Shown: positions 33,548 through 42,393, counted from the stretch's first letter. The stretch: DNA of 64,000 nt from Salinirubellus litoreus (GCF_037335815.1 NZ_CP147841.1:496001-560000); one strand, 5' to 3'. Numbers and translations: made by a program. The notes: a model not told the origin generated them from the sequence alone.

Positions 33548-35848
33548 GTGGCGTCCACACCGGGGAACGCGACCGAAACGGGGACGACGACGGTCCCCCT
33601 CCCGGCCCTCCCGGGGGTCTCGGTCCCGCGAACGCCCGCCCTCGTCGCCGTCCTGAACCTCGCGCTGCTCGCCCTCGTCGCAGTCCCCGAGGGCGACGGG
33701 CCGGTCGGGGCCGTCCGGGCCGTCTTCGCCGTCGCGTACCTCTCGCTCGTGCCGGGGGGGCTGGTGGTCGGGCTGCTCGACCCCGAAAGCGCGTTCGGGA
33801 CGGTCGAGCGGGGGCTTTATGCGCTCGGCCTGAGCCTCCTCTCGCTGATCTTCGTCGGCCTCGTCCTGAACACCGGACTCCCGTTCCTCGGGGTGGACGC
33901 GCCGCTGCGGCCCGTTCCACTCGCGCTCGGGCTCGGCGTCCTCACGACGGCGCTCGCCGCCGCTCACCAGCGCCGGGGGACGGATCCCCTGTCGTCGCTC
34001 CCCCGACCGCCCGGTGGCGTCCGGGAGTGGCGGGTTGTCCTTGCCTTCGCGCTCCTCCCCGCCGTCGCGCTGGTCGGGGCGTACTCGAACCGCGTCTTCC
34101 TGACCAACCTCCCGTCGATGGTCTTCCTCCTGCTGGTCGCGGCGCTGCCGTTCCTGTTCGTGAGGGGCGTGATACCCGAGCGGCTCCTCCCGTTCTGCAT
34201 CTACGCGACCGCGGTGGGGCTGCTCGTCTTCGGCTCCCACCACACCCCGTTCATCTCCGGCCGGGACGCAAACTGGGAGTACTACTTCGCGAACCTGGTC
34301 CTCGAGCGGGGTCGGTGGGACCCGGCGATCAACTTCAAGGCGGACGTGATGCTGGGTATCTCGCTGATCCGCCCGAGCTACGCGATGGTGAGCGGGCTGT
34401 CGCTCACGGGCGTCTACAAGTACACCTCGCCGCTCCTGTTCGCGGCGGTGCCCGTCGGCGTCTTCCACCTCACCCGTTCGCGACCCTGGACGTCGGTCAC
34501 CGTCGCGTCGCTCTCGGCGTTCCTGCTCGTCTCGTTCTGGAGCTTCTACGTCAAGCTCTCGCACAACTACCGCCAGCAGCTCGCGATGACGTTCCTCGTG
34601 CTCCTCGTGATCGCGTGGGGGCGGACGCGCGGGACGGGACGGGCCGCCAGGACCGGCGCGCTCCTGCTCGTCGCGTTCGGATTCGGCCTCACCGTCAGTC
34701 ACTACGGGACGGCGTTCATGTTCATGGCCCTCTCGGGGTTCGTCGCGGGCGTCGCGCTCGCCGTCGTCCTCCTCGACGACCGCCTGGAGTGGTTCGAGGA
34801 CGCCCCCCGGAAGCTCCCCCTGGTCGCTCTGGGGGCGTTCTTCGTCCTCGGGATGACCTGGTACATGTACATCGGGAGCGGCATCCTCTTCAACCAGTTC
34901 TCGCGCATCGGCGGGAAGATACTGATCGACCTGTTCGGGCTCCGGACCAGCCTCAGCGCCACCGGGGGATCGGGAGCCCGCTGGGTCACCCGCGACCTCT
35001 ACTCGATTTCCTACGAGGTGTTCCGGTGGCTGAACTACGTGACGGCCGGGTTCGTCACGGTCGGGTTCCTCGCGACGGTCGTCCGCGACCTCCGGGCCCG
35101 GACGCTGGCCCGACTCGAGTACGTCGTGTTCTCCGCCGGGTGTGGCCTCCTCCTCGTCACTGCCGTGCTGTTCCCCTCGGCCAACCCCATCGACCTGGCC
35201 CGGCTCTACCCGGTCACGCTGTTCTGGATCGCCCCGCTCTGTATGGGCGGCGGGCTGCTCGTCCTCCGTGGGGTCGGGCGCGCCCTCGGTGGCGGGCTCG
35301 GCGGGGCCACCGGAACCGACCGCAGACACCTCGCGCTCGCCGCGTTCTTCGCCGTCTTCCTGCTCTACTCGAGCGGGTTCGTCCCCGCCGCGACGGGGGA
35401 GTTCCAGTACAACGAGGCGCTCGTCGTCGAGGAGCACCTGGAGGACCCGACGATCATCGCCGACAGCAGCGCCAGTACGCTCCTCGCACGGGACGTCGCG
35501 GGTGCCCGGTTCCTCGCCGACCATCGCGAGATCACCTACCCGGTCCTGACCGACTTCTCGGGGGTGTTTCTCTGGAGCTACGGCGAGGTGCCGAGACAGG
35601 ACCGGTGGCCGCCCGTCGAGAGCGCCACGCGAGTGAGTATCGGCGGCCAGTCCCCGGCCGAGATCCCCGAGGACAGCTACGTGTTCTTCCGCCCGGTCAA
35701 CACCGAGCGGGGTATCCTCGTGGCGAACGTCGGCTCGGCGAAGTACTCCGGAAGTGAGAACCACGTCGCTGCCGCCCCCTACATCCACGGCGTCGGCGCG
35801 CGGAAGGCGCTGGTCTACTCGAACGGGGGCGCTCGCATTTACGTCTGA
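33548..35848 (+). CDS. Large polytopic membrane protein (DUF2206-like; candidate glycan polymerase or GT-C enzyme)
   Basis: 766 aa from GTG 33548, two bases after the upstream stop. About 14-16 predicted helices. The segment SGRDANWEYYFANLVLERGRW, between early helices, is where DUF2206/GT-C-like proteins carry acidic catalytic-type residues. The C-terminal about 130 residues are outside or soluble (STLLARDVAGARFLADHREI). Such proteins occur in archaeal surface-polysaccharide loci. The DUF2206 name is from memory and is not certain; the membrane topology is clear. Last gene of the operon. Confidence 0.75.
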   Translation: MASTPGNATETGTTTVPLPALPGVSVPRTPALVAVLNLALLALVAVPEGDGPVGAVRAVFAVAYLSLVPGGLVVGLLDPESAFGTVERGLYALGLSLLSLIFVGLVLNTGLPFLGVDAPLRPVPLALGLGVLTTALAAAHQRRGTDPLSSLPRPPGGVREWRVVLAFALLPAVALVGAYSNRVFLTNLPSMVFLLLVAALPFLFVRGVIPERLLPFCIYATAVGLLVFGSHHTPFISGRDANWEYYFANLVLERGRWDPAINFKADVMLGISLIRPSYAMVSGLSLTGVYKYTSPLLFAAVPVGVFHLTRSRPWTSVTVASLSAFLLVSFWSFYVKLSHNYRQQLAMTFLVLLVIAWGRTRGTGRAARTGALLLVAFGFGLTVSHYGTAFMFMALSGFVAGVALAVVLLDDRLEWFEDAPRKLPLVALGAFFVLGMTWYMYIGSGILFNQFSRIGGKILIDLFGLRTSLSATGGSGARWVTRDLYSISYEVFRWLNYVTAGFVTVGFLATVVRDLRARTLARLEYVVFSAGCGLLLVTAVLFPSANPIDLARLYPVTLFWIAPLCMGGGLLVLRGVGRALGGGLGGATGTDRRHLALAAFFAVFLLYSSGFVPAATGEFQYNEALVVEEHLEDPTIIADSSASTLLARDVAGARFLADHREITYPVLTDFSGVFLWSYGEVPRQDRWPPVESATRVSIGGQSPAEIPEDSYVFFRPVNTERGILVANVGSAKYSGSENHVAAAPYIHGVGARKALVYSNGGARIYV

Positions 35849-35883
35849 AACCCGGAGATCCGCCCCCGGAGTCCCGCGTCCCC

Positions 35884-37224
35884 TCACCGACCGAGCGCTC
35901 GGAGCACTCGACGGAGAACCGACAGCTCCCAGCCGGCCCAGACCGCCACCGTGACGCCCAGCCCGCCCAGGACCGCCATCTCCGGGAAGTGCATCCACGG
36001 CGGCAGGATCCACCGGACGGCCGCGATCAGCGGGGCGGGGAGGATCGTCCAGAGGATGCGGCCGGGGCTGATACCGCCGGATCCTCCGGCGTCGGATTCC
36101 GAGTTGCCGGTCGACGGTTCCCCGCTACCGGCACCCGTCGGCTCGACCGCCGGCCCGTCCGCGCTCTCGGGCCCCGTCTCGAGTCGCTCGGCCTCGTAGG
36201 GGCGGTGGGCGGGGACGCTCCAGACCACCTCGCCGTCACCGTCGACCTCGATCACCCGATCGTTCCGCGTGTCGGTGATCAGGGTGTGTCCGTTCGGGAG
36301 CCGGTCGGCGTCCCGCGGCCAGGAGAGCCCCGCCGAGTACGTCCAGGTCCGCTCCCACTCCCCCTCGGTCCGGTGGTACTCGACGATCCGGTCGTTGTCC
36401 GAGTCGGCGACGAGTAGCGACGGGCCGCCGTTCTCCGGGGCGATGTAGTCGGGGTTGTGCTGCTCGTGGAGGGTCCCGTGGGCGTCGTCGGAGCCGAGCG
36501 TCCAGTTCGACACGACGCCCGTCTCGCGGTCGATGCGCACGACCTGATCCATATTGCGCACGCTGGCGAGGATGTCGCCGTCGGGGAGCTGCTCGACGTC
36601 GTTCATGTGGGTCCAGTCGCCGTCGGGGTCGCCGCCGGCCGAGGGCGGGTACGCGTCCCGAGCGTCCCAGGTCCAGACCGTCTCGCCGGTGCTCACGTTC
36701 ACGACCTGGACGCTGTCGCGGGCGATGTCGGCGACGGCGTACTCGGTCGGCGAGAGCCGGTCGACGTCGTGCCACCGTCCGCCGGTCGTGACGTTCGTGT
36801 AGAGCCGCCGGACCTCCCCGGTCTCGAGATCGACCGTCTCGATGGCGTTCAGAGTCCCGCCTCCGGGGTTCGGGTACGTCGCGACGTAGACGATCCGGTC
36901 GTCGGAACCGGGGAGCGGGTCGACGTCCCAGTAGTCGTTGGCGTCGTCGTCGAAGTACCGGACCCGGCCCGCGGCGTCGTAGACGATCATGTCGCCGTCG
37001 TCGCCCTTGAGCATCGACGCCCGGACCGACTGCGTGGTGACGACGGTCGTCCCGTTCCGCGGTGCGACCATCGGCTCGCGCTCGGAGAGGGGTCTGTCCA
37101 TCGCCGCCTCGAACCGCTCGGTGCCGCTCGTCGCCTGGTAGGCGCGGTACTCGCCGGCGAGGTAGAGGGCTCCCCCGAGGACCAGGACGAGGACGACGAG
37201 ACGGACACCGGTCGACCGTTCCAT
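35884..37224 (-). CDS. Arylsulfotransferase (ASST)-like membrane-anchored protein
   Basis: 446 aa. N-terminal TM anchor (LVVLVLVLGGALYLAGEY), beta-propeller-type repeats from about 50 to 320 with ASST landmarks (GRWHDVDRLSPTEY, DWTHMNDVEQLPDGDIL, LHEQHNPDYI, NGHTLITDTRNDRVIEVD), a Gly/Ser linker, and one or two C-terminal helices. The propeller should face outside. ASST enzymes move sulfate between phenolic groups; several archaeal homologues are uncharacterised. Convergent with the AlkP/GT operon, 35 nt from it. Confidence 0.82.
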   Translation of the reverse strand: MERSTGVRLVVLVLVLGGALYLAGEYRAYQATSGTERFEAAMDRPLSEREPMVAPRNGTTVVTTQSVRASMLKGDDGDMIVYDAAGRVRYFDDDANDYWDVDPLPGSDDRIVYVATYPNPGGGTLNAIETVDLETGEVRRLYTNVTTGGRWHDVDRLSPTEYAVADIARDSVQVVNVSTGETVWTWDARDAYPPSAGGDPDGDWTHMNDVEQLPDGDILASVRNMDQVVRIDRETGVVSNWTLGSDDAHGTLHEQHNPDYIAPENGGPSLLVADSDNDRIVEYHRTEGEWERTWTYSAGLSWPRDADRLPNGHTLITDTRNDRVIEVDGDGEVVWSVPAHRPYEAERLETGPESADGPAVEPTGAGSGEPSTGNSESDAGGSGGISPGRILWTILPAPLIAAVRWILPPWMHFPEMAVLGGLGVTVAVWAGWELSVLRRVLRALGR

Positions 37225-37242
37225 CGTCCGATGGATATCCGA

Positions 37243-37253
37243 GAGGCTTATTA
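37243..37253 (-). promoter_or_regulatory. Promoter of the ASST-like gene
   Basis: The minus strand has ggcttaataagcc, nearly symmetrical, 19-30 nt before the ATG at 37224. It provides a TATA-like element for a leaderless transcript, and its symmetry could also serve a regulator. Confidence 0.5.
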
Positions 37254-37331
37254 AGCCGTTGGGACTGCCGAGGGAACAGCGCGGAGCCGGAAGACTGAAC
37301 CCTTTTGTTCGACTGCGGCGAACGAGCGGGC

Positions 37332-37712
37332 GTGAGCGACCCGGACGACGAGGGAGATTCGGACCCCGACGGCGGCCCGAACGCCGACCTCGGCGCGTTC
37401 GTCGGGACGAGCGCGGCGGCCGAGGAGTCCTACGTCGTCGACGTCAAGCGGTCGGCCCGCCGCGCCAGCGCGGGCGCGGGCGAGTGGGTCCGTGACGAGG
37501 GGCGGGTCCGCGAGTTCGACTCGAAGGACGAGGCGCGAACGTGGGCGGCCGGGCTCGACGGTGACCGAACGGTGTGGATACAGGACGCGGTCCCGCACGA
37601 CCCTTCGGGCGTCGACGGCTACCTCGTCGCCCGACGGTACGACCCCGAGCGGAGCCGCGCCCGCGAGCAGACGGCCGCCACCGCACAGACCCCGCTCGGA
37701 AGTCGGGAGTGA
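37332..37712 (+). CDS. Conserved haloarchaeal small protein of unknown function
   Basis: 126 aa from GTG 37332; the AT-rich acccttttgtt box 25-35 nt upstream supports that start over a TTG at 37305. Acidic disordered N-terminus (1-30), then a compact alpha/beta domain (EESYVVDVKRSARRASAGAG, WVRDEGRVREFDSKDEAR, VDGYLVARRYDPERSR). No known catalytic motif. Its 3' end (37608-37712) is duplicated at 39607-39711, where it has no promoter or start. Confidence 0.75.
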   Translation: MSDPDDEGDSDPDGGPNADLGAFVGTSAAAEESYVVDVKRSARRASAGAGEWVRDEGRVREFDSKDEARTWAAGLDGDRTVWIQDAVPHDPSGVDGYLVARRYDPERSRAREQTAATAQTPLGSRE

Positions 37713-37819
37713 GCCCGCCGGTTCTCAGCCCCGGCCGCCGGCCAGCCTCGCGGCCGCCGGCAGCCCGCGCAGCCGGAACATCGAGAGCGTGCCGAGCGCC
37801 GGACCGATCGCGAGTGGCG
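37608..37819 (+). repeat. 212-bp direct repeat, left copy
   Basis: Matches 39607-39818 (offset 1999) with 3 mismatches in 212 bp. It contains the 3' end of the small conserved gene and, after its stop, a 96-bp fragment of the 3' end of the MFS transporter gene in opposite orientation. The left copy is therefore intact for the small gene and only a fragment for the transporter. Confidence 0.92.
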
Positions 37820-38035
37820 ATCGAAACGGTACAGTAAGTTGCAACGTCGGGGGCTAGCCGTATCTCTCTTCGCGAGTCCCGTAGCACGCGATACGGCAGG
37901 CTTACTCCGATCAACGCCCTTTATTCCGGCTTTACTCTATCGGTTGCGTCCAATAAATTGATTAGATCGTAGAGGGTTGTTCCCCCGTGAGGGATACAAC
38001 TGGCTCGACTCCTGAGAGGCGATAGAGATCCATAT
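37820..38035. other. Left flank of the inserted segment
   Basis: AT-richer than the surroundings (for example ccaataaattgattagatcg at 37950-37969). No gene. It carries the likely promoter of the inserted AlkP-like gene; several AT-rich boxes are candidates, the closest being ccatatatg at the start codon itself and the 37950-37966 stretch further up. Confidence 0.5.
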
Positions 38036-39481
38036 ATGAGCTCTAATATCGTTCTGATCGTTCTGGATACTGCACGGCAAACGACCGTCCAGCGGCTACT
38101 AGAGAACGGGGATCTCCCGGCACTGGAACGAATCGCGGAGGAGGGGATACAGTTCACCTCGGCCGCTGCGAACGGGGCTTGGACACTCCCGACGCACGCT
38201 TCGCTGTTTACGGGGAAGCGAATCAGTCGGCATGGAGCACACGCCGGGAGTAAATATTTCGACCCAACGGGCTGGACGCTTGCCGAACGCCTCTCCTCGG
38301 TGGGCTACCGAACCCTCGGAATATCCGGAAACGTGTGGGTGAGCCCGGAGTTCGGGTTCGACCGGGGGTTCGATAACCTCTCGATGAAGTGGGATCGCTT
38401 CTGGACCAGCGCGGATCTCTCTTCGGTTTCATCGGCGACCGACACTCGGACCAAAGTCGAAGAGTTGCTCAACCAGATGACTGTCACGAACACGCCAGCG
38501 ACGCTTCTCAACTCGCTATACGCTACCCTCTTCTCGAATCGAAAGGACGACGGGGCGGAGAACAGCACTCGACGGGCGATGAAATGGTTCCGGTCGAAAG
38601 GACGGGATAACCAGCCCTTCTTCTTCTTCCTCAACTATATGGAAGCCCATCTGGAGTACGATCCGGTCCCGAAGTATCGGGAGCGATTCGCCACTGGTGT
38701 AGACGAAGAACGGATCGAAGCTATAAATCAGGACCCCTGGGAGTACATCCTCGGAAAATCTCACCTCTCCGACGAGGATTTCCGGATACTCGAATCGCTC
38801 TACGAAGCCGAAATCGCGTATCTCGACGAGCGGATCGGGCAGCTGTACGATACACTCGAACAACTGGATCTCCTCGACGAGACAGCGATCATCATCGTCG
38901 GCGACCACGGGGAGAACATCGACGACCACGGGATGATGGATCACCAGTACTGTCTCTACGAGACGCTGATGAACGTCCCACTCCTCGTTCGTCCCCCGGG
39001 TGGGGGAGAGGGGAAGACGGTCGAAGGGATCGTGGAGACGAGAGACGTTTATCCGACGATCCTCGATCTCGCTGGTATTCGGGAATCGGACGACACGGAG
39101 GTCTCGAACAACAGCCTCCTCGCATCACCGGAGAGGGAGTACGTGATCGGCGAGTATCGAGCGCCACAGCCGTCGATGGACGCCCTGGAGTCGCAGTACG
39201 GAAACCTCCCACGATCGATGCGGGAGTACGACAGGGCTCTGAGAAGTGTTCGCGTCGGGGATTGGAAGCTCATCGAGGGATCGGATGAGACCGTAGAACT
39301 GTACGACCTCGGTGAGGACTGCGGCGAGACAGTCGATCTATCGACCGAACACCCCGACACGGTCGCCGAACTCTCGGATATACTCGATAGCGAAGATATT
39401 CCGATATCCCCCGCATCACAGGGACGAGTGGAAATGAGTACGTCGAGTCGGAGCCGGCTCGAGGACCTCGGCTATCTCTGA
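38036..39481 (+). CDS. AlkP superfamily sulfatase-like protein (Thr nucleophile) 3, on an inserted segment
   Basis: 481 aa. Asp11 (LIVLDTARQTT), Thr50 in NGAWTLPTHASLFTGKR, metal motif VGDHGENIDDHGMMDHQYCL, KLIEGSDETVELYDLGED near the end, and the C-terminus RLEDLGYL. It uses more A/T-rich codons (ata, aaa, gaa, cga) than neighbouring genes, so it was probably acquired. The 212-bp direct repeats lie on both sides. It lacks the sulfatase C/S-x-P-x-R motif. No signal peptide. Closest in style to the many archaeal sulfatase-like proteins found in glycan islands. Confidence 0.9.
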   Translation: MSSNIVLIVLDTARQTTVQRLLENGDLPALERIAEEGIQFTSAAANGAWTLPTHASLFTGKRISRHGAHAGSKYFDPTGWTLAERLSSVGYRTLGISGNVWVSPEFGFDRGFDNLSMKWDRFWTSADLSSVSSATDTRTKVEELLNQMTVTNTPATLLNSLYATLFSNRKDDGAENSTRRAMKWFRSKGRDNQPFFFFLNYMEAHLEYDPVPKYRERFATGVDEERIEAINQDPWEYILGKSHLSDEDFRILESLYEAEIAYLDERIGQLYDTLEQLDLLDETAIIIVGDHGENIDDHGMMDHQYCLYETLMNVPLLVRPPGGGEGKTVEGIVETRDVYPTILDLAGIRESDDTEVSNNSLLASPEREYVIGEYRAPQPSMDALESQYGNLPRSMREYDRALRSVRVGDWKLIEGSDETVELYDLGEDCGETVDLSTEHPDTVAELSDILDSEDIPISPASQGRVEMSTSSRSRLEDLGYL

Positions 39482-39606
39482 GTACGGGTCTGCCCCGACC
39501 GGAGTGCGGATTATCCGTGCACGATAGGCCTACCGACTACGTATCATTTGATCCAGGAACCGCCACCCCAGGCACGGCTATCAACCAGGGCACACCTCTG
39601 CCGAAC

Positions 39607-39818
39607 GGCGTCGACGGCTACCTCGTCGCCCGACGGTACGACCCCGAGCGGAGCCGCGCCCGCGAGCAGACGGCCGCCACCGCACAGACCCCGCCCGGAA
39701 GCCGGGAGTGAGCCCGCCGGTTCTCAGCCCCGGCCGCCGGCCAGCCTCGCGGCCGCCGGCAGCCCGCGCAGCCGGAGCATCGAGAGCGTGCCGAGCGCCG
39801 GACCGATCGCGAGTGGCG
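39607..39818 (+). repeat. 212-bp direct repeat, right copy
   Basis: Partner of 37608-37819. Here the transporter 3' end is part of the complete MFS gene, while the small-gene part is a fragment lacking its 5' two thirds. The 1787 bp between the copies is the inserted segment. Confidence 0.92.
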
Positions 39819-40986
39819 CGAACGCCCACCGCCACCCGACAGCCTCGACCACGACCGGGACGAGCTGGATGGAGACGGTCGTGAGGAGGAAGCCGATGGC
39901 TGTCTGGAGGGTGAGCGCCGTCCCGACGTAGGAGGACTCGGCGAGTTCGGAGACGGCCGCCGAGAACTGCGCGGAGTCGGCGACGACCGCGAACCCCCAC
40001 ACCAGCACGAACGGGACGAGCACGACGAGCGAGGAGCCGAACAGGAACCCGGCGACGAGACAGGAGAGCCCGCTGACGACCATGCTCGTGATCGTCACGG
40101 TCGTCCGGCCGAACCGGTCGGCGGCCGAGCCCGCGAGCACGGCACCGATCCCGCCGACGGCGATGGTTCCGAACGCGACGAGCGAGGCCAGCGCGGAGCT
40201 CCCGTCACCGCCGCCGTTCGCCGCGACGCTCGCCACGATGAACGCCGGTATCCACGTCCAGACGGCGTAGAGCTCCCACATGTGCCCGAAGTAGCCGCCG
40301 TTGGCCAGCATCGTCCCCCGGTCCCGGAGGATTCGACCGATCGCGCCCGGATCGAAGGGGGCCGCGGGGGCCTGGTACGGTCCAGGCTCGACCAGCAGGG
40401 CCAGCAGTCCCCCGAGGGTGGCCAGTCCAGCCGCGCCGTAGAGCACCACCCTGGGCTGGCCGACGCCGCCGACCGCGCGGATCAGGTGCGGGAGCGCCGA
40501 TCCGATGGCCAGCGAGCCGACCAGCGCGCCGATGGCGAACCCCCGTCCCGCCCTGAACCACCCGGCGAGTATCTTCATGCCGGGGGGGTAGACGCCCGCG
40601 AGCGCGACCCCCGTGAGGAATCGGAGGGCGATGGCCGGGAGGGCCGCGTCCACGAACCCCGCGATGGCGGCGGTGAGGGCCGCTCCCGCTACCGCGGACC
40701 CGGCGACGAGGTGGCGCGGCCGGACCACGTCCGAGAGCGTCAGCACCGACGAGAGGAGCGCCCCCGCGACGAATCCCAGCTGAACGGCGGTAGTGAGCCA
40801 GGCGGTCTCCCCCGCCGTGAGCCCCCACTCGTTCGCCAGCTCGGGAGCCGCCGCGGTCGCGGAGAACCAGAGGCTCATGGCGAGCAGTTCGGCGACCGCG
40901 ACGAGACAGAGCGCCCGCCACCGCGCGGACCGCCCCCTGCTCCATCCACCTCCCGTCGTCCTCGTTTCGTCCGTCGATCGAGCCAT
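39724..40986 (-). CDS. MFS transporter
   Basis: 420 aa with 12 predicted helices. MFS landmarks: the first loop after LGFVAGALLSSVLTLSDVVR, TGVALAGVYPPGMKILAGWF in helix 4, and the central loop near residues 200-215. A hydrophilic Thr/Gly-rich N-terminus carries no signal. Substrate unknown; the general layout is of the nitrate/drug-export type. Its 3' 96 bp is duplicated at 37724-37819. Confidence 0.88.
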   Translation of the reverse strand: MARSTDETRTTGGGWSRGRSARWRALCLVAVAELLAMSLWFSATAAAPELANEWGLTAGETAWLTTAVQLGFVAGALLSSVLTLSDVVRPRHLVAGSAVAGAALTAAIAGFVDAALPAIALRFLTGVALAGVYPPGMKILAGWFRAGRGFAIGALVGSLAIGSALPHLIRAVGGVGQPRVVLYGAAGLATLGGLLALLVEPGPYQAPAAPFDPGAIGRILRDRGTMLANGGYFGHMWELYAVWTWIPAFIVASVAANGGGDGSSALASLVAFGTIAVGGIGAVLAGSAADRFGRTTVTITSMVVSGLSCLVAGFLFGSSLVVLVPFVLVWGFAVVADSAQFSAAVSELAESSYVGTALTLQTAIGFLLTTVSIQLVPVVVEAVGWRWAFAPLAIGPALGTLSMLRLRGLPAAARLAGGRG

Positions 40987-41040
40987 CTACGGGGGCCACG
41001 TCGGGGGGTGGTATCAAGTCCGGTGCTCCCCGGCCCGGCA

Positions 41041-41047
41041 CTTATGG
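41041..41047 (+). promoter_or_regulatory. Promoter and SD-like site of the crotonase gene
   Basis: cttatgg (41041-41047) is 23-29 nt upstream of ATG 41070. A purine stretch ggagggaggggt directly before the ATG resembles a Shine-Dalgarno site, unusual beside the leaderless starts nearby. Confidence 0.45.
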
Positions 41048-41069
41048 CCGGACGGCCGGAGGGAGGGGT

Positions 41070-41858
41070 ATGTCCGGGACCACCGAGGACGAGTGGGAGT
41101 TCGCCAGGCTCGAATCCGACGGCCACCGCGCGGACGTGATCATCGACCGTCCGGAGAAGCGCAACGCGATGGACGAGGCCGTCCTCCGCGACCTGACGGC
41201 GGCGGTCGAGGCCGTCTCGGGGATGGAGGACGTCCGGGCGATGGTGATGCTCGGCGAGGGACCGGTGTTCTCCGCGGGGATGGATCTCGGGATGATGCGC
41301 GACCGGCCGGACGAGGGCGCACGGGAGCTGTTCCCGGAGCTCCTCGCGGCGATCGAGAACACGAGCGTGCCGACGGTCGCGGCGGCCAAACGGGCCGCCC
41401 CCGCCGGCGCGTTCGAACTCACGCTCCCCTTCGACTTCCGTATCCTCGGTACCGAGGCCCGCTACGGCGTCCTCGAGGTGAAGCTCGGGACGTTTCCGCA
41501 CGGCGGCGCGACGCAGCGGCTCCCCCGGCTCGTCGGGCTCTCGAAGGCCAAGGAGATCGTCCTCACCGGGGAGTTCGTCGACCCCGAGGAGGCGCTCTCC
41601 TGCGGGCTGGTCCACGACGTCGTCCCGGACGCGCGGGTCGACGCCCGCGCCCGCGAGTTCGCCGACGACCTCTGTGCGAACGCGCCGCTCGGGATGACCC
41701 GCGCGAAGCGTGCGCTCGACGCCGCGTTCGAGACCTCACTGGAGGAGGGGCTCGAACTCGAGCGCGAACTCGCCGCCGAGATCGAGGACAGCCGCGACTA
41801 CCGGGAGGGGTTCGACGCCCGCCTCGACGGGCGCGAGCCGGAGTTCGAAGGTCGATGA
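41070..41858 (+). CDS. Enoyl-CoA hydratase/isomerase (crotonase) family protein
   Basis: 262 aa. Oxyanion hole segment GPVFSAGMDLG near residue 68-78; the two Glu positions used in hydration are retained (FELTLPFDF and VLEVKLGTFPHGGATQR), followed by GLVHDVVPDARVD. This favours a hydratase over residue-poor paralogues. It may act in fatty acid or amino acid degradation, with EtfBA (14755-16508) as a functional though unlinked partner; the latter is inference. Confidence 0.9.
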   Translation: MSGTTEDEWEFARLESDGHRADVIIDRPEKRNAMDEAVLRDLTAAVEAVSGMEDVRAMVMLGEGPVFSAGMDLGMMRDRPDEGARELFPELLAAIENTSVPTVAAAKRAAPAGAFELTLPFDFRILGTEARYGVLEVKLGTFPHGGATQRLPRLVGLSKAKEIVLTGEFVDPEEALSCGLVHDVVPDARVDARAREFADDLCANAPLGMTRAKRALDAAFETSLEEGLELERELAAEIEDSRDYREGFDARLDGREPEFEGR

Positions 41859-41945
41859 TCGAGGCCGGCGGAGTGTACCGGCGCGTGGCGGACCCGAAGT
41901 GACCGGGAGCGCGGGACTTTTGCGCTCCGGACCGCTACGTCGAGT

Positions 41946-42188
41946 ATGACCGACGCGGAAGTCCGCCTGAGCCGCAAGCAGGCGTTCCTCGCCATGCTCC
42001 CCTTCCTGCTCCTGGGGGTAGCAGACGTTCTGCTCCTCCTGTTCTGGGGGCTCGACCCGCTCTGGGGGTTCATGATACTCCCGCCGATCCTGGCGATCAG
42101 CGTCCTCGCGTGGATCGCCTTCCGGAGCGGGTTCGCCCGCGACCGACCCGGCGAGCCCGACGAAGTGGGAACCGACGAGACGTACTGA
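41946..42188 (+). CDS. Small two-helix membrane protein
   Basis: 80 aa. Basic N-terminus (VRLSRKQAF), helix 1 LAMLPFLLLGVADVLLLLFW, helix 2 GFMILPPILAISVLAWIAF, acidic tail. An AT-rich gacttttgc box lies about 30 nt upstream. Conserved type in haloarchaea, function unknown. Confidence 0.7.
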   Translation: MTDAEVRLSRKQAFLAMLPFLLLGVADVLLLLFWGLDPLWGFMILPPILAISVLAWIAFRSGFARDRPGEPDEVGTDETY

Positions 42189-42282
42189 CCTCCCCCGCAT
42201 CGACCTCCGATCCCGTCCCCGACGCCGCGTCCGACGCGCGTCTGCCGGGACCTGAAGTGACCGGCGGCGCGACACCACGGTG

Positions 42283-42393
42283 ATGTCAGACCGACCAGTC
42301 CAGTGTCCGACCTGCGGGTGGACCGGCTCGAACGACGACCTCGACGGGGACGACTGTCCCGCCTGCGGGACGACCGTCCGCGCGGCACACTGA
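42283..42393 (+). CDS. CPxCG zinc-finger microprotein
   Basis: 36 aa, ATG 42283 to TGA 42393: MSDRPVQCPTCGWTGSNDD, then DCPACGTTVRAAH. Two CPxCG-type knuckles form one zinc ribbon. Haloarchaea encode many such one-domain zinc-finger microproteins, several affecting growth or swarming. No other domain, so a protein- or nucleic-acid-binding adaptor is plausible. Confidence 0.75.
   Translation: MSDRPVQCPTCGWTGSNDDLDGDDCPACGTTVRAAH

Noticed and set aside
33386..36013. 875-residue minus-strand frame opposite the large membrane protein
   Set aside because: Extreme Arg/Glu/Gly/Pro composition with no hydrophobic core; the plus-strand membrane protein explains the DNA.
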